Shown here one piece after another: positions 35,270 through 44,178 of a DNA stretch of 64,000 bases. Within the stretch, counting starts at the first letter, position 1, and every line of letters starts with the position of its first letter. The translations under genes were made by a program, and so were the position numbers. The notes under the pieces were generated by a model. It saw only the letters and a program-made list of their open reading frames with translations. It was not told the DNA's origin and searched no databases. This DNA comes from an uncultured Lachnospiraceae bacterium (GTDB lineage Bacteria; Bacillota; Clostridia; Lachnospirales; Lachnospiraceae): NCBI GenBank assembly GCA_910578645.1, contig CAJTQI010000003.1:62001-126000 (forward strand), written 5' to 3'.

Positions 35270-35298
35270 TTGACAAGGGAATTTGTATCCTGTAGAAT
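35270..35298 (+). promoter_or_regulatory. Promoter of the lipoprotein gene
   Basis: TTGACA at 35270-35275 (perfect -35), a 17-bp spacer and TAGAAT at 35293-35298. The lipoprotein start codon is 70 bp downstream. The strength suggests high expression. Confidence 0.88.
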
Positions 35299-35367
35299 AG
35301 CTAATTGTGAAACGAATATGTTGCACAAGAATATACATCCATAAGGGGAAAAGGAGGAAAAGTTATT

Positions 35368-35967
35368 ATGAAGGTTAGAACTTTGAAATTGGCTGTGTGT
35401 GCAGCGGTTATGGCTCTTACATTATCTGTTACTGCATGTGGTGGTGACGATGCGGCTAAGACAGCAGACACAGCAGATACGACGGAAACAACAGAGGCAG
35501 AAACAGAGACTGAAGATACGGCAGAGCCGGAGGCTGAGGACAACACAGAGGCAGAAGCTGAAGCGGATGTTGCAGAAGCTGAGGCAGATGTTGAGGCGGC
35601 AGAAGACGGAGCAGAGGCGGCTGCTACAGGTGACTATGATTCTCTGGAAGACTACTACAATGACCCTACTGTTAAGTCTGTTATGGACAGTATGTTTGCA
35701 GGTATTGCAGAAGAGGGAATGTCTGCGTCTCTTGAGGTAAAGGGCAATGAGTTTACTGTAATTATCAAGATTGAAGACAGCTCTATGGTAGTAGACGGTA
35801 TGGCTGAGGCGCTTGACGCAGCATTAGATGCACAGGCTGACACATTCAAAGAGCAGGTTAAACAGTTCGATGATGTGATTGGACAAGAAGGCGCTTGTAC
35901 AGTTGTTATGCGCTATACAGACCCTGATGACAATGTACTGGCTGAGAAATCTTTCACAGCAAACTAA
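35368..35967 (+). CDS. Acidic lipoprotein, DUF4854-like
   Basis: A 199-residue predicted lipoprotein. Signal peptide MKVRTLKLAVCAAVMALTLS leads to lipobox VTAC, with the lipidated Cys at 24. Residues 35-90 are a Thr/Glu/Ala spacer. The compact C-terminal domain (90-199) begins YDSLEDYYNDPTVKSVMDSM and includes EGMSASLEVKGNEFTVIIKI, which resembles the DUF4854 family of Lachnospiraceae lipoproteins; I am moderately sure of that family. A strong promoter and own terminator make it a single-gene unit. No function is known to me. Confidence 0.75.
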   Translation: MKVRTLKLAVCAAVMALTLSVTACGGDDAAKTADTADTTETTEAETETEDTAEPEAEDNTEAEAEADVAEAEADVEAAEDGAEAAATGDYDSLEDYYNDPTVKSVMDSMFAGIAEEGMSASLEVKGNEFTVIIKIEDSSMVVDGMAEALDAALDAQADTFKEQVKQFDDVIGQEGACTVVMRYTDPDDNVLAEKSFTAN

Positions 35968-36005
35968 GCCGGTGCGGTTTATAATAGGATACGGAGACAT
36001 AATTT

Positions 36006-36035
36006 AAGGCGGACCGACAATGGTCCGCCTTTTTC
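36006..36035 (+). terminator. Terminator after the lipoprotein gene
   Basis: AAGGCGGACC (36006-36015), loop GACAAT, GGTCCGCCTT (36022-36031), followed by T residues and C. Perfect 10-bp stem. Confidence 0.93.
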
Positions 36036-36062
36036 TTCTACTTTTTCCCAAAGAATCTTTTC

Positions 36063-36091
36063 TTGAAATTTATCTGGGAATAGACTATGAT
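36063..36091 (+). promoter_or_regulatory. Promoter of leuB
   Basis: TTGAAA at 36063-36068, 17-bp spacer, TATGAT at 36086-36091. The leuB ATG is 49 bp downstream. No T-box or attenuator fits in the short leader. Confidence 0.75.
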
Positions 36092-36139
36092 ATAAAAGTG
36101 GTATTTTGCGATAAAAGGTATAGGAGTGAGGGATAAAGT

Positions 36140-37225
36140 ATGGATTTAAAGATAACATGTATTCCGGGTGACGGAATCGGTCCGGAGATTATAGCGGAGG
36201 CGAAGAAAGTTCTGGATGCCGTGGCGGGAAAGTATGGACACCATATACATTATACGGATATTTTGATGGGCGGTGCGTCGATTGACGTACATGGCGTTCC
36301 GTTAACCGAAGAGGCCGTTGCGACTGCGAAGAGTGCCGATGCAGTGTTGATGGGTTCTATCGGCGGAGATACGACGACGTCCCCGTGGTATAAATTGCCT
36401 CCCCATTTAAGGCCGGAGGCCGGTCTTCTTTCGATTAGAAAAGAATTGAATCTTTTTGCCAATCTTCGTCCGGCAGTGCTGTACGACGAATTGGCGGCCG
36501 CATGTCCTCTAAAAGAGGAGATTTCCGCGGCAGGTTTTGATATGATGATTATGCGTGAACTTACGGGTGGTCTTTACTTTGGCGAGAAGAAGACGGTTGA
36601 CAATAACGGCATAAGAAGCGCCGTAGATACGTTAGTCTATGACGAACACGAAATCAGAAGGATTGCGGTCAAAGGGTTCGAGATTGCCATGAAGAGGCGG
36701 AAGAAAGTGACAAGCGTGGATAAAGCCAATGTACTGGCATCTTCCAGGCTATGGCGCAGCGTGGTGGAAGAGGTGGCGAAGAAATATCCGGAAGTGAAAC
36801 TGGAGCATATGCTTGTGGACAACTGTGCGATGCAGTTGGTAAAAGACCCGGCACAGTTCGACGTCATTTTAACCGAGAATATGTTCGGTGATATCTTGTC
36901 CGACGAGGCGAGCATGGTGACGGGTTCTATCGGGATGCTTGCATCGGCTTCTTTGAATGATACGAAGTTCGGATTGTATGAGCCGAGCCACGGTTCGGCG
37001 CCTGATATTGCAGGGAAGGATATTGCGAATCCTATTGCCACCGTCCTTTCGGCGGCCATGATGCTTCGTTACAGTTTTGACCTTGACAGGGAGGCGGAAG
37101 AGATAGAGCGTGGTGTGAAGCGGGTGTTGCAGGAAGGCTATCGCACGGCGGACATTATGTCGGAGGGCTGCATACAGGTAGGGTGCAGGAAGATGGGAGA
37201 CTTGCTTGCACAGAAGGTTTGCTGA
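36140..37225 (+). CDS. leuB: 3-isopropylmalate dehydrogenase
   Basis: Third step of leucine synthesis, NAD-dependent oxidation and decarboxylation of 3-isopropylmalate. It is 361 residues, the standard length. Signatures are CIPGDGIGPEIIAEAKKVL, ELTGGLYFGEKK, DKANVLASSRLWR, NMFGDILSDEASMVTGSIGML and EPSHGSAPDIAGKDIANP. leuA and leuCD are not in the window. A GT39-like gene follows at 37 bp, then ilvD and ilvB, so this looks like part of a branched-chain operon. Confidence 0.97.
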   Translation: MDLKITCIPGDGIGPEIIAEAKKVLDAVAGKYGHHIHYTDILMGGASIDVHGVPLTEEAVATAKSADAVLMGSIGGDTTTSPWYKLPPHLRPEAGLLSIRKELNLFANLRPAVLYDELAAACPLKEEISAAGFDMMIMRELTGGLYFGEKKTVDNNGIRSAVDTLVYDEHEIRRIAVKGFEIAMKRRKKVTSVDKANVLASSRLWRSVVEEVAKKYPEVKLEHMLVDNCAMQLVKDPAQFDVILTENMFGDILSDEASMVTGSIGMLASASLNDTKFGLYEPSHGSAPDIAGKDIANPIATVLSAAMMLRYSFDLDREAEEIERGVKRVLQEGYRTADIMSEGCIQVGCRKMGDLLAQKVC

Positions 37226-37262
37226 CGATGGTAGGATTTTTCCGGGGTAAAAGGTAGCTTAT

Positions 37263-38948
37263 ATGGAGCAGAGACGTAAATGGCGGAGGTTTGGGTGGGA
37301 GAAGACAGCCTTCTTCCTGTTCCTTGCCGCTATGGCAGTTTACTATGGATGGCGTATGTTTGCGCTGACGCCGTGGTATGACGAATTGTACACATATTAT
37401 TATTTTATCAGCCGTGGGCCGATTTACGCTGCTATTCACTGGCCGTTGCCCAATAATCATATCGGCTATTCCGTATTGTCGGCATGTCTTGGTGTCTTCG
37501 GCAGTTCCGCCGTGGCGTTGCGTGGCGTGTCGTATCTGTGCAGCCTGGGGAGTTTGATTTACCTTTTTCGGATTGGAAGGGAATGGTTCGGGCGGCGGGC
37601 TGCATGGATGCCGGTATTTCTTTATACCGGAATGTACATGGTCAATCAGCTTGCGGTCCAGGGCAGGGGATACGCCCTCGTGTCTTTCTGTTACCTCCTG
37701 GCGATTTCCCGCTTACAGCGGATAACCTCCATGAAGGAGAAAGGGCTCGGAGATTATATAGTCTTCGGGGGCAGCTTGGTGATGGCGCTCTATGCCATAC
37801 CAAGCAGCGTGTATATGGTGGTTCCTCTCTGTCTGGCAGGCGGCATTGCACTGCTTGCACGGAGGGAAAATAAAAGACTGATGTGTCTGGTTGTCACATC
37901 ATTCATAAGTGCGGGGTGTACGGTCGGGTTATACGGTCTTGTATGGCTCGCCATCGGTTCCAATCTTCTTGTGAAGACGGAAGGCAGTATTTATTATGGC
38001 ATGGGGCATGGGACGGTCATACTCCATGCGCCCTTGAAAGCTTTGGGGACAGGCATTGATTATATGCTGGCGACTCCCTATATCCAGAGTGTGGGCAGGG
38101 AAGGGTTCCTGGGGAAGTTTGGACAATGGCTTATCAGCCTATTGAACGAATACTACAGTGGCGGCGCGGTTATATTGGCTGCTTTTGTCATAGCAAGCGT
38201 GATACTTTCGATGGCGCTTGCCGTGAAAAAATATAGTGATATGCGCGGAAAAAGAAAAAATAGCGCATGGGAGCATAAATATAATAGCACATGTATTTCT
38301 ATGCGGGGCGCCACGGAAGATAACGTATGTAATAAATGTGACGACGGGATATTCCGGGAAGTTTATCTGTCGGTTACCATCATTTGTATCTTGCTTATGC
38401 TGTTTATTCAATGTTCCCTGCCATACTACAGGGTGTTTTCTTTTGCAGGCGTTACGGTGTCGTTTGCATTTACGTGGCTGTTGTATATGGCTGCGGAGAG
38501 CATACAGGCGGCCGGAGGGTTACAGGCAGGAAAGGTTTTGGCAGCGGGGAGCGTGTTTGCCGGCGCCGCATGTGTGTGCCTGTTATGTTCATCACCTTAC
38601 CGGGCGCAATATGGGGGCAGGGAAGCAGCCATTGAGGATGCCTGCCGGCATGTGGAGCTTTCACAGGATAAGAAAATCGGCGTGACGGACTGCGACCAGG
38701 AATATTTATTGTTATTTTTGTATGGGATGGGGGAAGAGCGCATAACGAAGTCGTTGGATGAGGCGCAGGTTGTTTTGGCGGATAAGTATCTGTTACTTGA
38801 TTATGATACGGATGTTACAGACTGGAGCGGTGACAATTGGAAAATGTACTTTTCACCGGAAGAGTTTGAGGCGTCGGGCGTAACGGAAGATATGAAAGCT
38901 GTCTATGAGAATGATAGATTTGTGGTGTATATGCGGGAGGAAGATTAA
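37263..38948 (+). CDS. GT39-like polytopic membrane glycosyltransferase
   Basis: A 561-residue membrane protein with about nine hydrophobic segments. The first external loop has PWYDELYTYYY, matching the acidic motif of ArnT/PMT-type glycosyltransferases (family GT39/GT83), and LPNNHIGYSVLSACLGVFG follows as in those families. A hydrophilic insert rich in Lys/Asn/Cys (nt 38226-38365) interrupts the helices. The C-terminal 130 residues are soluble and probably external. It should transfer sugars from a lipid carrier, but substrate and acceptor are unknown. It sits between leuB (37 bp) and ilvD (27 bp), which is odd for an envelope enzyme. Confidence 0.72.
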   Translation: MEQRRKWRRFGWEKTAFFLFLAAMAVYYGWRMFALTPWYDELYTYYYFISRGPIYAAIHWPLPNNHIGYSVLSACLGVFGSSAVALRGVSYLCSLGSLIYLFRIGREWFGRRAAWMPVFLYTGMYMVNQLAVQGRGYALVSFCYLLAISRLQRITSMKEKGLGDYIVFGGSLVMALYAIPSSVYMVVPLCLAGGIALLARRENKRLMCLVVTSFISAGCTVGLYGLVWLAIGSNLLVKTEGSIYYGMGHGTVILHAPLKALGTGIDYMLATPYIQSVGREGFLGKFGQWLISLLNEYYSGGAVILAAFVIASVILSMALAVKKYSDMRGKRKNSAWEHKYNSTCISMRGATEDNVCNKCDDGIFREVYLSVTIICILLMLFIQCSLPYYRVFSFAGVTVSFAFTWLLYMAAESIQAAGGLQAGKVLAAGSVFAGAACVCLLCSSPYRAQYGGREAAIEDACRHVELSQDKKIGVTDCDQEYLLLFLYGMGEERITKSLDEAQVVLADKYLLLDYDTDVTDWSGDNWKMYFSPEEFEASGVTEDMKAVYENDRFVVYMREED

Positions 38949-38975
38949 TTTTTTCGGCAGGAATGGAGGATTCGT

Positions 38976-40646
38976 ATGAGAAGTGATAACGTAAAGGCGG
39001 GCGTACAGCAGGCGCCGCACAGAAGTTTGTTCAATGCGTTGGGATTTACGGAAGAAGAGATGAAAAAGCCCATGGTTGGCATTGTCAGTTCCTATAACGA
39101 GATTGTACCGGGACATATGAACTTGGACAAGATTGTCGATGCGGTAAAAATGGGTGTGGCTGAGGCAGGTGGCGTGCCGGTGGTGTTTCCTGCAATTGCG
39201 GTCTGTGACGGTATCGCCATGGGGCATATCGGCATGAAGTATTCTCTTGTCACGAGGGATTTGATTGCGGACTCTACGGAATGTATGGCCCTTGCGCACC
39301 AGTTTGACGCTCTTGTGATGGTACCCAACTGTGATAAGAATGTTCCGGGACTTCTTATGGCGGCGGCGCGTATCAATGTGCCCACCGTCTTTGTATCCGG
39401 CGGGCCCATGCTTGCAGGGCGCGTACATGGACAGAAGAGAAGCCTCTCATCCATGTTTGAGGCGGTAGGTTCCCATGCGGCAGGAACTATGAGCGATGAG
39501 GAACTGAGGGAATTTGAGGAGAAAACCTGTCCCACTTGCGGTTCCTGTTCCGGGATGTACACCGCCAATTCCATGAATTGCCTGACGGAAGTGTTGGGTA
39601 TGGGACTTGGGGGCAACGGTACGATTCCGGCTGTTTATTCCGAGAGGATTAAGTTGGCGAAACATGCGGGCATGGCTGTTATGAAGTTGCTTGAAAAGAA
39701 TATCCGTCCCAGGGATATCATGACAAAGGAGGCCGTCTTAAATGCGCTGACGGTAGATATGGCTCTTGGCTGTTCCACCAATTCTATGCTGCATCTTCCG
39801 GCGATTGCACATGAGATTGGTTTTGATTTCGATATATCTTACGCCAATGAAATCAGCGTTAGGACGCCTAATCTGTGCCATCTTGCACCGGCAGGCCCTA
39901 CTTATATGGAGGATTTGAATGAGGCGGGAGGTGTCTACGCCGTGATGAAAGAGTTGGCGGACATCGGACTGCTCCACACGGATTGCATGACGGTGACGGG
40001 GGAGTGTATCGGCGAGAATATCAAGAATGCCGTGAACAGGAACCCGGAGGTTATAAGGACTGTGGATAATCCTTACAGTAAGACAGGCGGTCTTGCCGTA
40101 TTAAAGGGAAATCTGGCTCCGGACGGCAGCGTGGTGAAACGTTCTGCCGTGGTGGAAGAGATGATGGTACACGAAGGACCGGCGAGAGTGTTCGAGTGTG
40201 AGGAAGACGCCATCACAGCCATTAAAGGCGGCAAAATCGTGGCAGGCGACGTGGTAGTCATCCGGTATGAAGGGCCTAAAGGAGGGCCTGGCATGAGAGA
40301 GATGCTCAATCCCACCTCCGCCATCGCAGGCATGGGATTAGGCTCCAGTGTGGCGCTCATTACGGACGGAAGATTTTCAGGCGCCTCCAGAGGTGCATCT
40401 ATCGGGCATGTATCCCCTGAGGCGGCGGTTGGAGGACCGATTGCACTGGTGGAGGAAGGGGATATTATCAGTATAGACATTCCCAACATGAAACTGGATG
40501 TGAAAGTATCCGATGAGGAGATGGCAGCCAGAAAGACAAAATGGCAGCCCAGGGAGCCGGAGGTGACAAGCGGTTATCTGGCCAGATACCGGGAGATGGT
40601 CACCAGTGGCAATAGAGGTGCAATCTTGGAGATTCCGAAACGTTAA
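38976..40646 (+). CDS. ilvD: Dihydroxy-acid dehydratase
   Basis: Iron-sulphur enzyme of valine, isoleucine and leucine synthesis, 556 residues. Cluster ligands are in NCDKNVPG and CPTCGSCSGMYTANSMNC. Other conserved parts are the ALGCSTNSMLHLPAIAHE region and TDGRFSGASRG near the end. ATG 38976 follows GGAGG. ilvB comes 166 bp later. No ilvC lies in the window. Confidence 0.97.
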   Translation: MRSDNVKAGVQQAPHRSLFNALGFTEEEMKKPMVGIVSSYNEIVPGHMNLDKIVDAVKMGVAEAGGVPVVFPAIAVCDGIAMGHIGMKYSLVTRDLIADSTECMALAHQFDALVMVPNCDKNVPGLLMAAARINVPTVFVSGGPMLAGRVHGQKRSLSSMFEAVGSHAAGTMSDEELREFEEKTCPTCGSCSGMYTANSMNCLTEVLGMGLGGNGTIPAVYSERIKLAKHAGMAVMKLLEKNIRPRDIMTKEAVLNALTVDMALGCSTNSMLHLPAIAHEIGFDFDISYANEISVRTPNLCHLAPAGPTYMEDLNEAGGVYAVMKELADIGLLHTDCMTVTGECIGENIKNAVNRNPEVIRTVDNPYSKTGGLAVLKGNLAPDGSVVKRSAVVEEMMVHEGPARVFECEEDAITAIKGGKIVAGDVVVIRYEGPKGGPGMREMLNPTSAIAGMGLGSSVALITDGRFSGASRGASIGHVSPEAAVGGPIALVEEGDIISIDIPNMKLDVKVSDEEMAARKTKWQPREPEVTSGYLARYREMVTSGNRGAILEIPKR

Positions 40647-40812
40647 TAGAAAAATAGATACTTATGTACTTTATGCATTCTCGTAGTTTCTTTGTGCCTG
40701 ATTATGTGAGATGATTTTTTGTCGGATGTGCGTATGGCGCAAAATCAGCCACAGAGGCAGGTGCAGGAGAAACTCCGAGGGTACATCTTGTTAAAATGGA
40801 GGAAAAAATATT

Positions 40813-42495
40813 ATGATATTAACCGGGGCGGAGATTGTAGTAGAGTGCCTGAAAGAACAAGGTGTGGACACTGTGTTCGGATATCCGGGCGGGACAATCT
40901 TAAATGTATATGATGCTTTATATCAACATAGCAGTGAAATAAACCATATTTTGACATCCCATGAACAGGGGGCGGCCCATGCGGCGGACGGATATGCCAG
41001 AGCTACGGGTAAGGTGGGTGTTTGTCTGGCCACAAGCGGTCCGGGCGCTACCAACCTTGTGACAGGTATCGCGACGGCATATATGGATTCTGTTCCGATG
41101 GTGGCAATCACATGTAATGTGGTTCTGCCTTCCCTCGGTAAAGATTCTTTTCAGGAAGTGGACATAGCAGGCGTTACGATGCCGATTACGAAACATAATT
41201 ATATTGTGAAGGACATTAATATCCTGGCTGATACGCTGCGCAAAGCGTTCGCCATCGCAGGCAGCGGCAGGCCCGGGCCTGTCTTAGTGGATATCACGAA
41301 GGATGTGACCGCCAATAGCTGCGAATTTGTGCAAAAAGAGCCGGAGAAAGTCCATGTGGAATCTTCTTATACGCAGGAGGAAATGCAGAATGCCCTGTCG
41401 CTTCTTAGAAACGCAAAGAAGCCTTTTATCTATGTGGGCGGCGGCGCCGTGATTTCCGGCGCATATAAAGAAGTGCGGGAATTTGCCGGGAAACTGGATG
41501 CGCCTGTCTGTGACACATTGATGGGGAAAGGCGTTTTCGACGGGCACGACATACGCTATACGGGCATGATTGGCATGCATGGCACGAAAGCTTCCAATTT
41601 CGGGGTCAGCGAGTGTGATTTGCTCATCGCCATGGGCGCAAGATTCTCCGACCGTGTGGTGGGCAATCCGAAGAAGTTTGCGGAAAATGCCAAGGTGCTG
41701 CATATTGACATTGACGCGGCGGAAATCAATAAGAATATCAGGACGGATGTTTCCCTGGTAGGGGATTTGAAAGATGTGCTTAGAAGCATTAACGGACAGT
41801 TGGAACAGCAGGAACATACGGAATGGATGCGGCATATTGTAGAGTTGAAGGATAAATATCCTCTGGCCTATGACGAGCCGCAGCTTTCCTGTCCGTATAT
41901 TATGGAAGAAATTGACAGATTGACGGCTGGGGATGCGGTGATTACCACGGATGTAGGGCAGCATCAGATGTGGGCGGCGCAGTTCTATAAATATTCCATG
42001 CCCCGGACATTCCTTTCCTCCGGCGGCCTTGGGACGATGGGATATGGCCTGGGGGCATGTATCGGGGCGAAGATGGGACGGCCTGATAAAATATGTATCA
42101 ATATCGCAGGGGACGGGTGTTTCCGCATGAATATGAATGAACTTGCCACCGCAAGCCGTTATAATATTCCGATTATCCAGGTAGTTATCAACAACCATGT
42201 GCTTGGTATGGTGAGGCAGTGGCAGACACTTTTCTATGGCAAGCGTTATTCACAGACAGTCCTCAATGACAATGTGGATTTTTGCAAGGTTGCGGAAGGT
42301 TTGGGATGTGAGGCAATCAGGGTGACGAAAAAAGAGGACGTGGCGCCCGCCATTGAGAAGGCGATTGCCATGAAGAAACCCGTTCTGTTAGACTGCATGA
42401 TTCCCGAGGATGACAAGGTATTTCCTATGGTTCCGGCGGGTGCGCCAATCAGCGAGGCATTCGATGCACAGGACCTTGCGAGGGTGAACCAATAG
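40813..42495 (+). CDS. ilvB: Acetolactate synthase, large (catalytic) subunit
   Basis: Joins two pyruvate (or pyruvate and 2-oxobutyrate) with thiamine diphosphate. It is 560 residues. The catalytic Glu is in HEQGAAHAADGYARATG; the cofactor motif is GDGCFRMNMNELATA through VVINN; FAD-domain segments lie in the middle. TGGAGG is the ribosome binding site. The biosynthetic enzyme normally has a small regulatory subunit (ilvN) next door; none is here, as the next gene is an L,D-transpeptidase. The 166-bp leader holds no clear attenuator or T-box. Confidence 0.95.
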   Translation: MILTGAEIVVECLKEQGVDTVFGYPGGTILNVYDALYQHSSEINHILTSHEQGAAHAADGYARATGKVGVCLATSGPGATNLVTGIATAYMDSVPMVAITCNVVLPSLGKDSFQEVDIAGVTMPITKHNYIVKDINILADTLRKAFAIAGSGRPGPVLVDITKDVTANSCEFVQKEPEKVHVESSYTQEEMQNALSLLRNAKKPFIYVGGGAVISGAYKEVREFAGKLDAPVCDTLMGKGVFDGHDIRYTGMIGMHGTKASNFGVSECDLLIAMGARFSDRVVGNPKKFAENAKVLHIDIDAAEINKNIRTDVSLVGDLKDVLRSINGQLEQQEHTEWMRHIVELKDKYPLAYDEPQLSCPYIMEEIDRLTAGDAVITTDVGQHQMWAAQFYKYSMPRTFLSSGGLGTMGYGLGACIGAKMGRPDKICINIAGDGCFRMNMNELATASRYNIPIIQVVINNHVLGMVRQWQTLFYGKRYSQTVLNDNVDFCKVAEGLGCEAIRVTKKEDVAPAIEKAIAMKKPVLLDCMIPEDDKVFPMVPAGAPISEAFDAQDLARVNQ

Positions 42496-42544
42496 CAGAA
42501 ATATACGGAAGATGGCTGTAATTTAAGCTGACTGGTAACATCTT

Positions 42545-43948
42545 ATGAAAAGATTTTTAAAACATTTTGCAATTATATTATGTATTCTTCTGGTCAGTCT
42601 GATGGGAACATACGTCGGACTGGCCATTTACTACCACAATGCTTTTGCTTATGGCACATGGATTAACGGCGTGTATTGTACCGGGAGAAGCATAGAAGAG
42701 GTAAACAGGGAGCTTGTGCAGGATTTTTCTTACGACGGGCTGACTGTCTATGATAAGGACGGCAACAGTTATACCATATCTGCCGAGGAAATTGGCTATC
42801 AGTTTGATTTCGCCAAGGCGCTGGAAATATATCAGAAAAAGAGTAATTCCTGGATGTGGATTGACAGTCTGTTTCATGGAGACAGCACGCAGTTGACGCC
42901 GGTAGTCTCTTATAACAGGGAGGCTCTCCAACAGGTTATGAGGCAAATTCCGTTTTTGGAGGCGGAGCGAGGGAAAACGGACGAAGCGCACAAGGTGGAG
43001 ATTGTCAAGACAAGGGAAGGGTATCAATTGGTCAACGAGAGATTAGAAGTTCTGCAGACCGATGTGGCGGAAAATTTCATTACGGCTGCTATTGAAGAAT
43101 CGCGCACGGAGCTGGACCTGAAAGAAAACGGATGTTATAAAGACCTGGAGCTGACGGCGCAGATGCAGGATACTTTGCGGTTGTGGGAGAAAGTGGAGCA
43201 GTTCCAGGAAAGTGGCATTGTGTACAAGATAGGAGAGGAGCAGATTCCCGTTGACGCATCGGTGGTCTGTGACTGGATAGAGCTACGGGAAGATGGCGGC
43301 TTCGCGACGGATGATAACGGAGATATCAGGCTGCGGGAAGGTGCGGTGGAAGAGTTTGTGGACGCCCTTGCGGACGAATATGACACGGTGGGCATAAGCA
43401 GGCAGTTCCATGCGACCAGGGGGGAGATTGTCACCGTTGAGGGCGGTACATACGGTAATAAGATAGACCGCAGTGCGGAAGTGGAGTACCTGTCCTGCGC
43501 TTTCCTGGATAGGCGAAGAGAGATTCATGAGCCGGTGTATACGCAGAAAGCGAAGATACAGGGCAAGGATGACATCGGGGATACCTATGTGGAAGTGGAT
43601 ATGGGGGAGCAGATGATGTACTACTATGTAGACGGCGTACAGCAAGTGCAGACACCTATTGTCACAGGAAATACATCCCGCAGGATGGGGACGCCTTCGG
43701 GGGTCAATTTCGTGTATCTGAAACAGAAAAACCGTGTCCTAAGAGGGCCTGGGTATGCCTCTCCGGTAGATTTTTGGATGCCTGTGAAGGGTAATATCGG
43801 TATCCATGACGCATCATGGAGAGGAAAATACGGTGGCGCCATCTACAAAACCAACGGCTCCCACGGCTGCATCAACACGCCCCGGGACGCCATGGTGCAG
43901 TTGTATGAGGCGGTGGAAGTGGGGACACCGGTTGTCATGTTTTATTGA
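42545..43948 (+). CDS. L,D-transpeptidase (YkuD) with PG_binding_4-type region
   Basis: A 467-residue wall cross-linking enzyme with an N-terminal membrane anchor (FAIILCILLVSLMGTYVGLAIYY). The middle 300 residues match the repeated peptidoglycan-binding region typical of clostridial YkuD proteins (GVYCTGRSIEEVNREL, EEIGYQFDFAKAL). The C-terminal YkuD domain has the catalytic pattern H...SHGCIN (GIHDASW, then NGSHGCINTPRDAM), with the nucleophile Cys. It forms 3-3 cross-links outside the membrane. Only 49 bp separate it from ilvB, but a shared function is unlikely. Confidence 0.93.
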   Translation: MKRFLKHFAIILCILLVSLMGTYVGLAIYYHNAFAYGTWINGVYCTGRSIEEVNRELVQDFSYDGLTVYDKDGNSYTISAEEIGYQFDFAKALEIYQKKSNSWMWIDSLFHGDSTQLTPVVSYNREALQQVMRQIPFLEAERGKTDEAHKVEIVKTREGYQLVNERLEVLQTDVAENFITAAIEESRTELDLKENGCYKDLELTAQMQDTLRLWEKVEQFQESGIVYKIGEEQIPVDASVVCDWIELREDGGFATDDNGDIRLREGAVEEFVDALADEYDTVGISRQFHATRGEIVTVEGGTYGNKIDRSAEVEYLSCAFLDRRREIHEPVYTQKAKIQGKDDIGDTYVEVDMGEQMMYYYVDGVQQVQTPIVTGNTSRRMGTPSGVNFVYLKQKNRVLRGPGYASPVDFWMPVKGNIGIHDASWRGKYGGAIYKTNGSHGCINTPRDAMVQLYEAVEVGTPVVMFY

Positions 43949-44037
43949 GTGATATGGGTTGGAACAGGTAGGTGCCTTTAGGGTGGCAGGCCATAGTTTG
44001 AGTACAGGCTGTTCATGAGAAAAATTTTATGTAGTAA

Positions 44038-44066
44038 TTGACTAAAGTGTACGGAGCGGGTACAAT
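44038..44066 (+). promoter_or_regulatory. Promoter of serC-serA
   Basis: TTGACT at 44038-44043, a 17-bp spacer, TACAAT at 44061-44066. About 105 nt of untranslated leader precede the serC start. I see no recognised riboswitch in it. Confidence 0.82.
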
Positions 44067-44178
44067 GGTAAAGGTTTGTTTTTGGCGCTTTGCCTGTACG
44101 GCTGTGTCCGGATAGGCTCTGCACCGCAGAATAACACATGGTATTGTTGTATGTTTTTTGAGAGTGGAGGAGATAAAA

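Noticed and set aside
40647..40812. Attenuator or T-box upstream of ilvB
   Set aside because: No Leu/Ile/Val-rich leader peptide, no T-box sequence and no terminator hairpin with a T-run in this stretch.
41284..42198. 304-codon minus-strand ORF opposite ilvB
   Set aside because: Shadow of a well-conserved gene; no start signal.
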